From assembly GCA_049644265.1 (NCBI GenBank), contig JBARRO010000139.1, positions 5,993-69,992 of the forward strand: DNA of 64,000 nucleotides, given 5' to 3'. This document shows positions 50,170 through 59,241 of the stretch, in pieces. The DNA is from JBARRO01 sp049644265. Lineage in GTDB: Bacteria > Bacteroidota > Ignavibacteria > UBA10030. Every line of letters begins with the position of its first letter. The stretch's first letter is position 1. A program made the position numbers and the translations under genes. The notes under the pieces are model-generated. The model saw only the letters and a program-made list of their open reading frames with translations, searched no databases and had not been told where the DNA came from.

Positions 50170-51563
50170 GCCATCCGCCTTCCGAGTGCGAGGATTTCTT
50201 CCCTGGTTACCGCGCGGATCCCATAGACAGCTGCACCGTAGAACGCTGCCCCTCCCACCACCGCAATTGCAGCATGGAGGTTCGGAAATACGAGGAGAAG
50301 GGCCGCCATGGCTGCAGACGCGAACATGATCCGCACAACGGAATTTGGAGAAACAAGGGGCAGATAGTCAAGAAGTTTCTTTCTCATCAGCACGACTGTC
50401 ACACCTTCCGAGAGAACAACCCCGAGTGCAGCGCCCGGAGCCCCGAACCAGCGAGTCAGGACAACGCACAACACCGTATAGACCGCCGCGCTGACCGCCA
50501 TGACTTTTCCGAACTCCTTTTCCTTGCGGAGCGCAAGCAATCCCGTCATATACACCGAATGCAGCATTGTCAGGAAGAAATACCAGACCATGACGCGAAA
50601 GACGAGAGCCGAGTCGGCGAACGCGCCTCCGAAGATGATCTCAAAGAGCTTCGACGCGAGCACCATGCCGCCGAGAGAGAGCGGAAGTCCCAGGAGTATG
50701 ATCCACTTCATGGCCGTGGTCAGCGTCGATGAGAGCGCCTCCACGGATTCTGTGCGAAGTCTTACCGACGCCGGGAGCAGCAGCGTCGCAACGATCCGGT
50801 CGATCATCAGAAGAAAGAAGACGAGCTTGCTTGCTGCGCTGAAGATGCCGACTTCAGATGCCGTAAAAAGAATTCCAAGAATGATGGGGGGAAGATTGAT
50901 GCTGACGTGCGCAAGAACAAATCCGCTTCCCATCGGGAATGCCTGCTTCATCAGCGAGACCCATCGTGCAGGAGTCAACGATATCCGCAGCGGACCCTGC
51001 CGTCGTTCGTATGCCTTCCACATCAGAACCGCGGCAAGCATGTCGCCGACCGGTCCCGCAACCGCCGCCAGCATCAGATCGTTCACCGAACGGACAAATA
51101 CGACCAGCACCAGGAGATAGAGGAGGGCCGAGGCGGTTCTCGCCCGTGAAAAAACAACCATTTCCTCCTTGCCTTGAAAATACCATTCCAGAAAGAGGGA
51201 TTGAAAGAATGCAGCCGAACACGTAATAAGGATCAACCGTGCAACGACATCGTCCCGGAGAACAAAATAGCAGACCGCAAACAGAATTGCGAAGGCAGCC
51301 AGCGAATTGACGAGCCGAACGCCGAGGATTTCACCGACGAGAGTCGGGGAATCCATCCGGGCAATTTCGCGCGTTCCGAGGACGTGCAATCCCCCACTGC
51401 TCACCATGATGACATACGAAAGAACCGTCAACGCGAGACTGAGCGCTCCAAAACCGTACAACCCGATCGTGCGGGCCAGATACGCCACCGCGAGGAACCC
51501 CAGTAAGCGGCGGGCAACGTCGCTCAACAACAGCGACAGAAAATTCTTGGAGAGTCGCTTCAT
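50166..51563 (-). CDS. Polysaccharide flippase (Wzx/MOP superfamily)
   Basis: A 465-residue inner-membrane protein with twelve to fourteen helices. It opens MKRLSKNFLSLLLSDVARRLLGFLAVAYLARTIGLYGFGALSLALTV, which is the standard beginning of Wzx-type oligosaccharide flippases, and carries SLFLEWYFQGKEEM in the region where family members have Y-F-Q-G-x-E. It moves lipid-linked glycan units across the membrane. It is overlapped by four bases by both neighbours (a GT4 gene upstream, the deacetylase downstream), arguing for one transcript. Confidence 0.93.
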   Translation of the reverse strand: MKRLSKNFLSLLLSDVARRLLGFLAVAYLARTIGLYGFGALSLALTVLSYVIMVSSGGLHVLGTREIARMDSPTLVGEILGVRLVNSLAAFAILFAVCYFVLRDDVVARLILITCSAAFFQSLFLEWYFQGKEEMVVFSRARTASALLYLLVLVVFVRSVNDLMLAAVAGPVGDMLAAVLMWKAYERRQGPLRISLTPARWVSLMKQAFPMGSGFVLAHVSINLPPIILGILFTASEVGIFSAASKLVFFLLMIDRIVATLLLPASVRLRTESVEALSSTLTTAMKWIILLGLPLSLGGMVLASKLFEIIFGGAFADSALVFRVMVWYFFLTMLHSVYMTGLLALRKEKEFGKVMAVSAAVYTVLCVVLTRWFGAPGAALGVVLSEGVTVVLMRKKLLDYLPLVSPNSVVRIMFASAAMAALLLVFPNLHAAIAVVGGAAFYGAAVYGIRAVTREEILALGRRMA

Positions 51564-52564
51564 GCGGAGAGCTCGGTGATCAGTCGATGCAATCCTGATT
51601 CACGCAGCTTCTTTGCAAAGAGCTTCGCGGCCCGCGCACGAGCTCTGGAGCCGCGGGTTTTTGGCATCCGCAATGCCTTCTGGATTGCGGCTGCGAGCGA
51701 GGATGCGTCAGTCGAAGTGAGAATGCCGGTGTTTCCCACGGCATGGGAATTCCCTCCGACATCTGTCGCCACGGGGATGCACCCGCACAGCATCGCTTCA
51801 CAGAGCGTGTTTGGCAACCCTTCACGACGGGACGGCTGGCAATAGACCTTTGCCCGCCGATACAAAGGGAGAAGATATGACCTGCGCAGTGGATCGAGGA
51901 TGGTGACGTTGGGGGGAGCATCGAGATTCCGCGCAGCTTTCTTCCCCACGCCGACGACAAGAAACTGCGTTGAGCGGAGCTGACGGGCAGCCTGCATCAG
52001 GAGGTCGATTCCCTTCAGCCGCACACGCCGTTCGTCGTGCACGACCGCAACCGTCAGCACGAATGATTCCTTGCGGCCTTTCGGTTTCCAGAAGTCCGAG
52101 TCGTAGCCGGTCGGAAGAAAGCGGATATTGCGACCATCGTAGGCGGCAAGAGTTGTCGCGTCGTTGCGGAGGCTCTCATCGACCACGAGGACGCGATCGG
52201 CGTTCCGGAGAGCATAGCGAACGAGCGGAGCCTTCCACGGGCTGAGCCAGATTCCATAACCAAGTTCGGGCTCTTTTGCAACGTCCACGCCACCCACAAC
52301 GATGACAGATTTCTTTCCGGAAATCCTGGCACACAGCACACCGACAAATGCATAGACAGACGCAAACCAGCAAAAGACGACATCGGATTGCGGGACACTC
52401 ATCGCGATTCTGATGGCCTGAAGAATCCCATGACCGATGAGAGGTTTGACGGAATACCCGGCCGACAATGTGTCGATATCGTCCTGGATGAACGGTGTGT
52501 GGAACGCTGAGAGAAAGAGAATGCGGGTGGAGGATTTCAGGCGTGTGCGGGAGTTTGGCGTCAA
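51560..52564 (-). CDS. Family 4 glycosyltransferase
   Basis: 334 residues starting at TTG 52564. GT-B layout: FLSAFHTPFIQDDIDTLSAGYSV at the N-terminus, VVGGVDVAKEPELGYGIW, the linker-region LTVAVVHDERRVRLKGIDLLMQAARQLR, and the donor-site CQPSRREGLPNTLCEAMLCGCIPVATDVGGNSHAVG with the conserved Glu pair. The acceptor is unknown. It overlaps the flippase gene and lies 24 bases after the DUF2721 gene, on the same strand. Confidence 0.92.
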   Translation of the reverse strand: MTPNSRTRLKSSTRILFLSAFHTPFIQDDIDTLSAGYSVKPLIGHGILQAIRIAMSVPQSDVVFCWFASVYAFVGVLCARISGKKSVIVVGGVDVAKEPELGYGIWLSPWKAPLVRYALRNADRVLVVDESLRNDATTLAAYDGRNIRFLPTGYDSDFWKPKGRKESFVLTVAVVHDERRVRLKGIDLLMQAARQLRSTQFLVVGVGKKAARNLDAPPNVTILDPLRRSYLLPLYRRAKVYCQPSRREGLPNTLCEAMLCGCIPVATDVGGNSHAVGNTGILTSTDASSLAAAIQKALRMPKTRGSRARARAAKLFAKKLRESGLHRLITELSA

Positions 52565-52588
52565 GGGCGGTTCTGGTCCTGATCGGGA

Positions 52589-53080
52589 TTATTCATCGAC
52601 ATTGACTTCAAACCTGACAACTTCAAACCCCTTGAGTGTATCGAGCACGCCAAAGACGACGCCGAAAAACATCGTCACCATGCCTGTCAGGAACGAAGCG
52701 ATGATGAAGTACCGGATGGGGAGCACGTTCACAAAGAAGTCGAGGCCGATTAACAACGAAGTGACTACAAAGAGACCGACGGCAAGAAAATAGCAGAACA
52801 AGGAGTTCCGCACAAGCCGTGCCCGGGAGAGGAGGCGTCCGATCTGCTTCGTGATACTTTCCAAACGCTGATTGTCGGCCGTTTGCAGCTCCTGTTTTCC
52901 GGCCTGATGGAGCAGCTTTCGTTTCTCTTCGTTGAGGATCCGAATCCGGTTGAGGATGGTGGAAAACTTGCTGCTGATGCCGAGGAGGAGAAGTCCGCAC
53001 GCGCTGATCATGACTGCAGGAGCCAGAATCAGCTGGATAACCTGAATGACGGTGATATGATCGCTCAGTGATTGATTCAC
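52589..53080 (-). CDS. DUF2721 membrane protein
   Basis: 163 residues, GTG start. Family pattern: IQLILAPAVMISACGLLLLGISSKFSTILNRIRILNEEKRKLL, a charged linker, then RLLSRARLVRNSLFCYFLAVGLFVVTSLLIGLDFF and a third hydrophobic segment. Three to four helices with a cytoplasmic coiled stretch between the first and second. Function unknown. It precedes the GT4-flippase-deacetylase block on the same strand and may share its promoter. Confidence 0.88.
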   Translation of the reverse strand: MNQSLSDHITVIQVIQLILAPAVMISACGLLLLGISSKFSTILNRIRILNEEKRKLLHQAGKQELQTADNQRLESITKQIGRLLSRARLVRNSLFCYFLAVGLFVVTSLLIGLDFFVNVLPIRYFIIASFLTGMVTMFFGVVFGVLDTLKGFEVVRFEVNVDE

Positions 53081-53087
53081 GAATGTG

Positions 53088-53290
53088 TCAAATTAGGGAA
53101 CACGAATGAACCGAATGCAACGAATCACACGAACGAGATATTAGTTTGTGAGTTTGTATGATTCGTGTCATTCGCACGATTCGTGCAATTCGTGTTCCAC
53201 GTATGGAACGAATGCCACAAATTAGACGAATAAGAAATTGGTTTGTGAGATTCGTGTTTCATCCTTCAATCCCTCTAATCCAACCAATCC
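53088..53290. repeat. ACACGAATG-type words forming a long imperfect inverted repeat
   Basis: Left arm about 53099-53136 (GAACACGAATG / AACCGAATG / CAACGAATC / ACACGAACG). Right arm about 53160-53198 is its approximate reverse complement (GATTCGTGTC / ATTCGCACG / ATTCGTGC / AATTCGTGTTC). A further unit GGAACGAATGCC follows. As RNA the arms would pair over some 35-38 bases. The block fills the gap between purM and the DUF2721 gene. Confidence 0.75.
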
Positions 53291-53293
53291 TGG

Positions 53294-54295
53294 TTATGCT
53301 TTTTTCACCCTCCCCATCACAACCGGATTCTCTTTTTTCTTCTTCTTCAGCGCTGCGACGATCCGATCGACATCACCGGGAGCAACGATGAGGATCAAAC
53401 CGATACCAAGATTCAGTGTTCGTCTGAGGTCATCTTCAGGCACGCTGCCGGCGTGTTGAATGAACTTGAAGATTGCGGGGCGCTCCCAGGCATCCCAATC
53501 TATATCAAGTGCATATCCCTTGGGGACAACCCGCATGGTGTTTCCTTCAATTCCCCCGCCCGTAATATGGGACATGGCCTTAATCTTAAACTTCGAGAGG
53601 AGCGGATACACCATAGGGAAGTACGATCGGTGGATGGCGAGCAGAGCTTCGCCGAGTGTCATGCCCAGCTCTTTGACGCGATAGTCGAGGGGATACTTTT
53701 CAACCAGGACATGCCGTGCGAGGGAATAGCCGTTGGTATGCAGCCCGGAGGACGGCAACCCGATGAGCACATCCCCTTCTTTTACGTTCTTACCGTTGAT
53801 GATCTTTCTTTCGTCCACAACACCAACGATCGTTCCTGCGAGATCGTACTCCTCTCCCGAATACATCCCAGGCATTTCCGCGGTTTCACCGCCGACGAGA
53901 GCGCACCCGTTTTCCCTGCAGGCTTTGACAAAGCCCTTGACAACCTGTTCGGCAACATCGGGCGAGAGCTTTCCGGTGGCAAAATAATCCATGAAGTAGA
54001 GCGGCCTCGCGCCGCACACGAGGATGTCGTTCACGCAATGGTTCACAAGGTCCTGTCCCACCGTGTCGTGGCGGTTCAACGAGAAGGCGACTTTGAGCTT
54101 CGTACCCACGCCATCAACACTGCTAACGAGCACCGGCTTCCGGATTCCGTCGAACTGTGCCCGATAGAAAGAACCAAAAAGTCCTATATCGGAAAGAACG
54201 TTTTTGTTGAACGTCGAACGGATTGGTTTCTTGATGCGCCGCACAAGCTCCTCGCCTGCATCGATATCAACGCCGGAGGATTTGTAGGTGGTCAT
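53294..54295 (-). CDS. purM: Phosphoribosylformylglycinamidine cyclo-ligase
   Basis: ATP-dependent ring closure of FGAM to AIR, the fifth step of de novo purine synthesis. 333 residues. Family motifs: YKSSGVDIDAGEELVRRIK, SSVDGVGTKLKVAF, HCVNDILVCGARPLYFMDYFATG, VGGETAEMPGMYSGEEYDLAG, GLPSSGLHTNGYSLAR, and HITGGGIEGNTMRV. Full length except for a slightly trimmed C-terminus ending in a Lys-rich tail. No other pur genes are near. Confidence 0.97.
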   Translation of the reverse strand: MTTYKSSGVDIDAGEELVRRIKKPIRSTFNKNVLSDIGLFGSFYRAQFDGIRKPVLVSSVDGVGTKLKVAFSLNRHDTVGQDLVNHCVNDILVCGARPLYFMDYFATGKLSPDVAEQVVKGFVKACRENGCALVGGETAEMPGMYSGEEYDLAGTIVGVVDERKIINGKNVKEGDVLIGLPSSGLHTNGYSLARHVLVEKYPLDYRVKELGMTLGEALLAIHRSYFPMVYPLLSKFKIKAMSHITGGGIEGNTMRVVPKGYALDIDWDAWERPAIFKFIQHAGSVPEDDLRRTLNLGIGLILIVAPGDVDRIVAALKKKKKENPVVMGRVKKA

Positions 54296-54309
54296 GGGAG
54301 GCTAAGTAG

Positions 54310-54422
54310 GTCGAGGTTGGTAAAGAGTAAAGTGTGAAGAGTAAAGAGTAAATGGTGAATAGTAAACAGGAAACCGTGAAGAGCGAACAGTAACTCGTGA
54401 ACTGACCGCTGAAGGCTGATCA
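54310..54422. repeat. AGAGTAAAGTGTGAAG words (TTCACTA family, reverse orientation)
   Basis: Units such as AGAGTAAAGTGTGAAG / AGTAAAGAGTAAATGGTGAATAG / TAAACAGG fill the first half of the gap between the divergent purM and FAH-family genes. The rest, 54423-54597, holds no repeats and presumably the plus-strand promoter. Confidence 0.65.
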
Positions 54423-54597
54423 TGACCGCTAAAGTACTTTTTTTTCACTCGTTGAACAAGGGGAATAACAATCAATTCACTCTCCTTTCCCCAATGATTC
54501 TTTCTCTCGCAATGAATGTTGTTCCAACGCAAGGACTTGTCTTGCCATTCTTGCCCTCCTTCTCTATATTGATAGACCACATTTTTTCGAATTCCTC

Positions 54598-55263
54598 ATG
54601 CCCACTGTCAAACTCCAAAATTCACAGGAACAGATTCCCGTCGGCAAAATCCTTTGCATTGGACAGAACTATGCGCAGCATGCGAAGGAAATGAAATCCG
54701 ACGTCCCAACCTCACCCATATTCTTTCTTAAGCCACCGACGGCGATTGTTCGCAACGGGGGAACCGTTGTCCTTCCCTCCATTTCCAACGACGTTCACCA
54801 CGAAGTCGAGTTGACGGTGCTGATCGGTGAAGGAGGAAAGGATATTCCGAAGGAATCCGCTCTGCGTCACGTCGCGGGATATGGCGTCGGACTCGACATG
54901 ACCATGCGGGACATCCAGGATCAGGCAAAGAAAAAAGGAATGCCTTGGACGCTTGCCAAGGGCTTCGATACTTCGGCGCCCCTATCGGAGTTCGCTCCCG
55001 CCTCGTCAATCAGAAACCCCAACGCTCTTGATATCCAACTCACCGTGAACGGAACAGTCCGGCAATCCTCCAATACAACGAACCTCATTTTCTCCGTCGA
55101 GACGCTTATTGCCTACATTTCCCGCTTCTTTACTCTAGAGCGGGGAGACGTCATTTTTACCGGGACCCCTGAAGGGGTTTCGCGTGTAAGCAAAGGGGAT
55201 TTGCTCGAGGCCGTGCTGAAGGATGGCCGCGTTCTGGCTTCACTCTCCGTTAAGGTCGAATGA
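54598..55263 (+). CDS. Fumarylacetoacetate hydrolase family protein
   Basis: 221 residues of the FAH superfamily (acylpyruvate hydrolases and related C-C-cleaving enzymes). Features: GKILCIGQNYAQHAKEM, FFLKPPTAIVRNG, the metal-binding EVELTVLIGEGG region with the first Glu, GYGVGLDMTMRD with the Asp ligand, AKGFDTSAPLSEF, and the C-terminal GDVIFTGTPEGVSRVSKGD. The exact substrate cannot be told from sequence. It overlaps the start of the next gene by four bases. Confidence 0.92.
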   Translation: MPTVKLQNSQEQIPVGKILCIGQNYAQHAKEMKSDVPTSPIFFLKPPTAIVRNGGTVVLPSISNDVHHEVELTVLIGEGGKDIPKESALRHVAGYGVGLDMTMRDIQDQAKKKGMPWTLAKGFDTSAPLSEFAPASSIRNPNALDIQLTVNGTVRQSSNTTNLIFSVETLIAYISRFFTLERGDVIFTGTPEGVSRVSKGDLLEAVLKDGRVLASLSVKVE

Positions 55264-55655
55264 ACTTTTCCAGTATTCTGCAGAAAATTCGGCAGTTTTT
55301 TTTCAACTACGAATATGCCCTTGTTGCCTGGCTTATCATCGGTCTCCTAGTTGCCGTTGGCATTTATTTGGGCATAGACAAGCATATTATCGGTGCCGTT
55401 GTCGTTCTCGTAGGGGTTCTCGGACAGGCGTTTGCCGCGCTGGTCGCCTGGATCGGTTTTGTGCCCTTTGTGGGTCCGATCATTGCAAAAGTCCTCTCTC
55501 TTCCGTTTATTTGGTTGTTGAATGGCATCGGTTACCTCGCCTCTCTCATCGCCATCAAACGCGGTTATTCCAAGGATGTTGTCAACTATAGAGTCATCAC
55601 AGTGACTTTACTGGTGGGAATAACTATCGGCTATGTGGTTGGGAAGGTGATTTAG
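55260..55655 (+). CDS. Small multi-helix membrane protein of unknown function
   Basis: 131 residues with about four hydrophobic segments (18-40, 43-67, 70-92, 107-128). The N-terminus NFSSILQKIRQFFFNYEYALVAW is amphipathic. I recognise no family. The start overlaps the FAH gene stop (ATGA), so the pair is translationally coupled. It shares general size and helix count with the 62064-62459 gene, but I see no convincing sequence match. Confidence 0.7.
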   Translation: MNFSSILQKIRQFFFNYEYALVAWLIIGLLVAVGIYLGIDKHIIGAVVVLVGVLGQAFAALVAWIGFVPFVGPIIAKVLSLPFIWLLNGIGYLASLIAIKRGYSKDVVNYRVITVTLLVGITIGYVVGKVI

Positions 55656-55659
55656 GAAG

Positions 55660-55822
55660 AAGAGGTTTCGAGTTTGGAGTTTAAAGTTTCAAGTTCAAGG
55701 TTCAAAGATCAAGGTTTAAGGTGGTTCCCAGTTGCCAGATAACCGTTCACTGTTCACTTATCGCTTTTCACTTTTCGCTTCTCACTATTCACTCTTCACT
55801 ATTTACTTCTTCCTTATAGCTC
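55660..55822. repeat. Word repeats GAGTTTGGAGTTTAAAG then TTCACTGTTCAC
   Basis: 55663-55725 holds GAGTTTGG / AGTTTAAAG / TTTCAAG / TTCAAGG / TTCAAAG units. 55743-55805 holds TTCACTG, TTCACTT, TTTTCACTTTTCGC, TTCACTC, TTCACTA. The pattern order (GAGTTT block, then TTCACT block just before a plus-strand gene) is the same as at 36225-36372 and 40830-40978. Confidence 0.8.
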
Positions 55823-55825
55823 TCC

Positions 55826-56632
55826 ATGGGAAAGATCATCACCATAGCAATTCCTAAAGGCGGCGTCGGAAAAACGACGACGGCGGTAAACCTTGCCGCG
55901 AGCCTCGCCGTGTACGAGAAGCGGACGCTTCTCATCGATGCCGACCCCTTCGGCGCCTGCAGCATGTCGCTCGGCTTCACGCCAGAGAAGACGACCGCCG
56001 GACTCTTTGAGGTCTTCAACTTCATCCATTCAATGAGTCAGGTCATCCACCGCACCGAGCTCGCCTTCATGGATTTTGTTCCTGCGAATGTGCGCTCGAC
56101 ACAGGCCGAAGAGCGGTTGATGCGGCTTGCCGAGAACCGGACGATGTTGAGGAACGTACTGCGCGCGGTGATTCCCCATTACGATTACATCATTATCGAC
56201 ACTCCCCCGTTCCTTCGCGGTTTGACGACCAATGCACTCGCGTGCTCCGATTCAATCCTGATTCCCATGAAGTCGGGACATTTTTCGCTCGAAGGTCTCG
56301 ATAAGCTTTTCAAGTACATCGAGTGGATCCGCGAGGCGGCAAACAAGGATCTGCAGATCGAGGGTATACTGCAAACGATGTATGAACCACACCTGAAGGT
56401 CACAGAGATTACCGACCGGGAGCTGCAGGTCCGGTTCCGGAAATATCTCATGAAGACCACCATCCCCAAGAATACGCACCTGACGGAAGCGCTCTTCTAC
56501 GGAAGACCCTCCATCCTCTTCAACGCCACGTCGAAAGGAACGCTTGCGTACATGGAGCTGGCCCGCGAACTCGTCGCACGTGAAGCCGAAGTAGCTCCAG
56601 CTCCCGCTATTGCCCAGGAACAATCGGCATAG
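55826..56632 (+). CDS. ParA/MinD-family ATPase
   Basis: A 268-residue ATPase with the deviant Walker A IPKGGVGKTTTAVNLAASLA (about 9-28, signature Lys in KGG), LLIDADPFGACSMSLG with the switch Asp, and the Walker B-like DYIIIDTPPFLRGLT. The C-terminal third includes TTIPKNTHLTEALFYGRPSILF, usual in ParA/Soj. No parB and no parS-like site are visible nearby, so this may be a MinD/ParA paralogue that positions other cargo rather than the chromosomal ParA. It is directly followed (six bases) by the M23 peptidase gene. Confidence 0.9.
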   Translation: MGKIITIAIPKGGVGKTTTAVNLAASLAVYEKRTLLIDADPFGACSMSLGFTPEKTTAGLFEVFNFIHSMSQVIHRTELAFMDFVPANVRSTQAEERLMRLAENRTMLRNVLRAVIPHYDYIIIDTPPFLRGLTTNALACSDSILIPMKSGHFSLEGLDKLFKYIEWIREAANKDLQIEGILQTMYEPHLKVTEITDRELQVRFRKYLMKTTIPKNTHLTEALFYGRPSILFNATSKGTLAYMELARELVAREAEVAPAPAIAQEQSA

Positions 56633-56638
56633 CCGGGA

Positions 56639-58912
56639 ATGGCCTACCGGATCTCACTGATTCTGATTGTTGCCTCCGGCTTCTTCGGGTTATCCTCGAC
56701 CCCGTACCTCAAGCCTTCATCGAAGCCACATTCTTCGGAATCCACTGAGCAAATCTACGCACCCTTCGATACGCTTCGCACGGACCTCCGGGACTACCAC
56801 TGGCCAACCGTTCCATACCTTAGAATCACCTCGGCGTTTGCCGACGTCCGGTCATTCCATTTCCATGCAGGGATCGACATTTCGACAAACCGGAGGAAGG
56901 GTTACGAGGTTTTTGCTTCCCGGAGCGGCTACGTCTCCAGAATCTGGATTTCACCCTACGGCTACGGCAAGATCATCTTCATCCGTCACCCCGACGGATT
57001 CACCACGACCTATGCGCACCTGCAGCATTTCAAGAAGGAGATTGATGATTTTGTCCGACTGGAGCAATACAAGAACGAAAAGTACTCACTCGATCTGACG
57101 TTGACGCCTGATCAATTTCCGGTTCAGCAGGGCGATGTCATCGCGTACACCGGCGACACGGGTGTTGGTTTGCCTCACCTGCATTTTGAGATCCGCGACG
57201 AATCGTTGAATCCCGTCGACCCGCTCCTGTTTCCCGGCATCGCATCGTATTGTCCTGACCGCATTGCTCCGGCGTTCAGGGAAATTTCCTTCTCTCCCCT
57301 GACTTCCAGCACTCTCATTCAAGGCGACACGCGTTCGTGGACTGCGGATATCCGGAAGATCAGCGGATCGGAATTCCAGCTTCCCGGCATTCTTCATCTT
57401 TCAGGAAATATCGGCATCAGCATCAAGGCCGTGGATTGGATCGGCACGTCGTACTATCCGAACCGCGCCAACCAGTACGAGGTGTACGTCGACGATTCGC
57501 TGCTGTTCAGCTCCAGCATCGTTCGGTTTCCCGCGCGCGATATGAAACAAATTGCCGTCCATTACGACTGGACATTGAACCGCGAGGGAAAGGGATATTT
57601 CCAGAAGCTCTTCGTGGAACCCGGAAATCACCTTCCGTTCTACGCCCGGCAACCCGAGGGCGCCGGAGTTCTTGAAACGGAACACTATGCGGAAGGATTC
57701 CATGCTCTCAAAATCGTCACGAAGGATGTATCCGGCAACAAGTCTCAGCTTCGGGCAACCCTCGCATTCAGCCATCCGCCTTCGATCGACGTCAGCATGA
57801 CGGAAGGGAAGCTGCTTGTTTCGAGGCTGGATTCTGGAAACCTCCAGGTGCTTTCGGTCGGCAGCAGCCAGGGTTCGTCGAAAAGCATGCGCAGGGTCGA
57901 CCCATCCCGTCTTGTTTCAAACGACGGGCGATACGAAATTCCCCACAAGTATCTCACCAGGAACATTGTCAAGGTCGTTGCAGAAAATCGATTTGGGACG
58001 CCCTCCCGGCCACACTTTGTGCTCCTTGATCCGCCCCGGAGCAGCAATACCTCTTTGAGGATCGACAAGGAATTCATGCGCGATTTCGTTTACATCACCG
58101 TGAAATCGCATCTCCCGTTTACCCTTCGTCCTTCCGTTTGGGTCTCTCTGGGGAACCGTCGTGAGCTCCTCGACATTTCGGCGCTCGAGGCGAACAAGTA
58201 TGCGGGAACATTTCCCTTGCGACCGGAGGACTCCGGTCCACTCCGGATTCAGGCCACTGCAGACATCAACGGGGCATCGCTTGTGGAGGCGTTCGATGAA
58301 TCGGCCGTGTCCCCGATAACTCCCGAAGAGGGCGGAACAATTGAGTCGGGAGATTTTCGGATTACCTTCCCCGTCGACGGAGTTTTCCAGACTTTGTACT
58401 GCAGAGTTGAAAAATCCTCGGGCTGCTACGAAGTGTATCCATCCGATGTCGTGCTCAACGAGGGCGCGATAGTTGAATGCAGGATTCCGCCGTTAGAAAC
58501 CGGAACCAGAGTCGGACTGTTCCATGACAACGGCGAGGGATGGGAGCTCATTGACCGGACTGCGGTCGGACAGAAGGAAGTTCTCTCGGGCCGCGTGGAC
58601 AGGTTGCTCGGAGAATTTGCAGTGCTGGAGGATAACACTCCGCCAACGATTTCGGGAATTCGGATATCACCAATGAGCAAGAAGCTACGGGTTACTTTCC
58701 GCCTTTGGGATAATCTGGCCGGCACCGCCCCGGACAGTATCCACATCCGCGTTGACGGTCAATTGCTCATCGGAGAATACGACCCTTACAATCGTCTCGT
58801 GACATTCGATGATGTGCGTGAGCTTCCTCCCGGAAGTCACGAGCTGAGCATTGAAGCGCAGGACCGGCTTGGAAACAAATCCTTCGCGTTGCGGTCGTTT
58901 CATACCAAGTAA
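56639..58912 (+). CDS. Exported M23 (LytM-like) metallopeptidase with C-terminal beta domains
   Basis: 757 residues with a signal peptide (about 1-20). The LytM zinc site is complete: HFHAGID (His76, Asp80) and GLPHLHFEIRD (His180, His182). Active members cut peptide cross-links in peptidoglycan. The remaining about 550 residues are beta-rich: an all-beta section, an Ig-like stretch near 480-560, and a C-terminal Ig-like domain from about 665 with DNTPPTISGIRISPMSKKLRVTFRLWD. The N-terminal M23 domain with a long beta tail suggests a periplasmic or surface protein. Coupled to the ParA-like gene by spacing. Confidence 0.9.
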   Translation: MAYRISLILIVASGFFGLSSTPYLKPSSKPHSSESTEQIYAPFDTLRTDLRDYHWPTVPYLRITSAFADVRSFHFHAGIDISTNRRKGYEVFASRSGYVSRIWISPYGYGKIIFIRHPDGFTTTYAHLQHFKKEIDDFVRLEQYKNEKYSLDLTLTPDQFPVQQGDVIAYTGDTGVGLPHLHFEIRDESLNPVDPLLFPGIASYCPDRIAPAFREISFSPLTSSTLIQGDTRSWTADIRKISGSEFQLPGILHLSGNIGISIKAVDWIGTSYYPNRANQYEVYVDDSLLFSSSIVRFPARDMKQIAVHYDWTLNREGKGYFQKLFVEPGNHLPFYARQPEGAGVLETEHYAEGFHALKIVTKDVSGNKSQLRATLAFSHPPSIDVSMTEGKLLVSRLDSGNLQVLSVGSSQGSSKSMRRVDPSRLVSNDGRYEIPHKYLTRNIVKVVAENRFGTPSRPHFVLLDPPRSSNTSLRIDKEFMRDFVYITVKSHLPFTLRPSVWVSLGNRRELLDISALEANKYAGTFPLRPEDSGPLRIQATADINGASLVEAFDESAVSPITPEEGGTIESGDFRITFPVDGVFQTLYCRVEKSSGCYEVYPSDVVLNEGAIVECRIPPLETGTRVGLFHDNGEGWELIDRTAVGQKEVLSGRVDRLLGEFAVLEDNTPPTISGIRISPMSKKLRVTFRLWDNLAGTAPDSIHIRVDGQLLIGEYDPYNRLVTFDDVRELPPGSHELSIEAQDRLGNKSFALRSFHTK

Positions 58913-58951
58913 TCTTCGAGTTCTTCCCGACTCAACCCATTCTACTAAGCA

Positions 58952-59005
58952 AGACTCCCGGAATACTTCTCAGCGAGATTCCGGGAGTCTTTCTTGTCTC
59001 TTTTT
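58952..59005 (+). terminator. Intrinsic terminator of the M23 gene
   Basis: AGACTCCCGGAAT (58952-58964) pairs with ATTCCGGGAGTCT (58978-58990), a 13-bp perfect stem with a 13-base loop, then a T-rich tail. The same stem sequence is used after valS at 61978-62027. Confidence 0.92.
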
Positions 59006-59009
59006 CCCG

Positions 59010-59230
59010 GTTATACTCTTCGTGCACTTCGTGTCCTTCGTGGTTTGATTACCTCCAAGATTTTTCGTTAATTATCCTCGTGGGACGGGTAGCTTTAGGG
59101 CTACCTTTTTAGTTTCAGTTGGGAGTTGGATATTGGGTGTTGGGCGTTGAAGAGAGATTCAATTTCCAATGGTCAATTACCAATTTCCAATATCCAATGT
59201 TGAAGAAAAAGATCTCGTAGAATGAACTAA
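59010..59230. repeat. Mixed repeats and a second hairpin upstream of valS
   Basis: 59020-59046 holds TTCGTGCAC / TTCGTGTCC / TTCGTGG words. 59088-59110 is a GGTAGC-TTTAGG-GCTACC hairpin followed by TTTTT. 59120-59210 holds the TTGGATATTGG words and, after a GAGAGA spacer, their complement TTCAATTTCC ... CCAATATCCAA, an imperfect palindrome of about 75-80 bases. Nothing coding in 58913-59241. Confidence 0.75.
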
Positions 59231-59241
59231 CCACGAACTCG

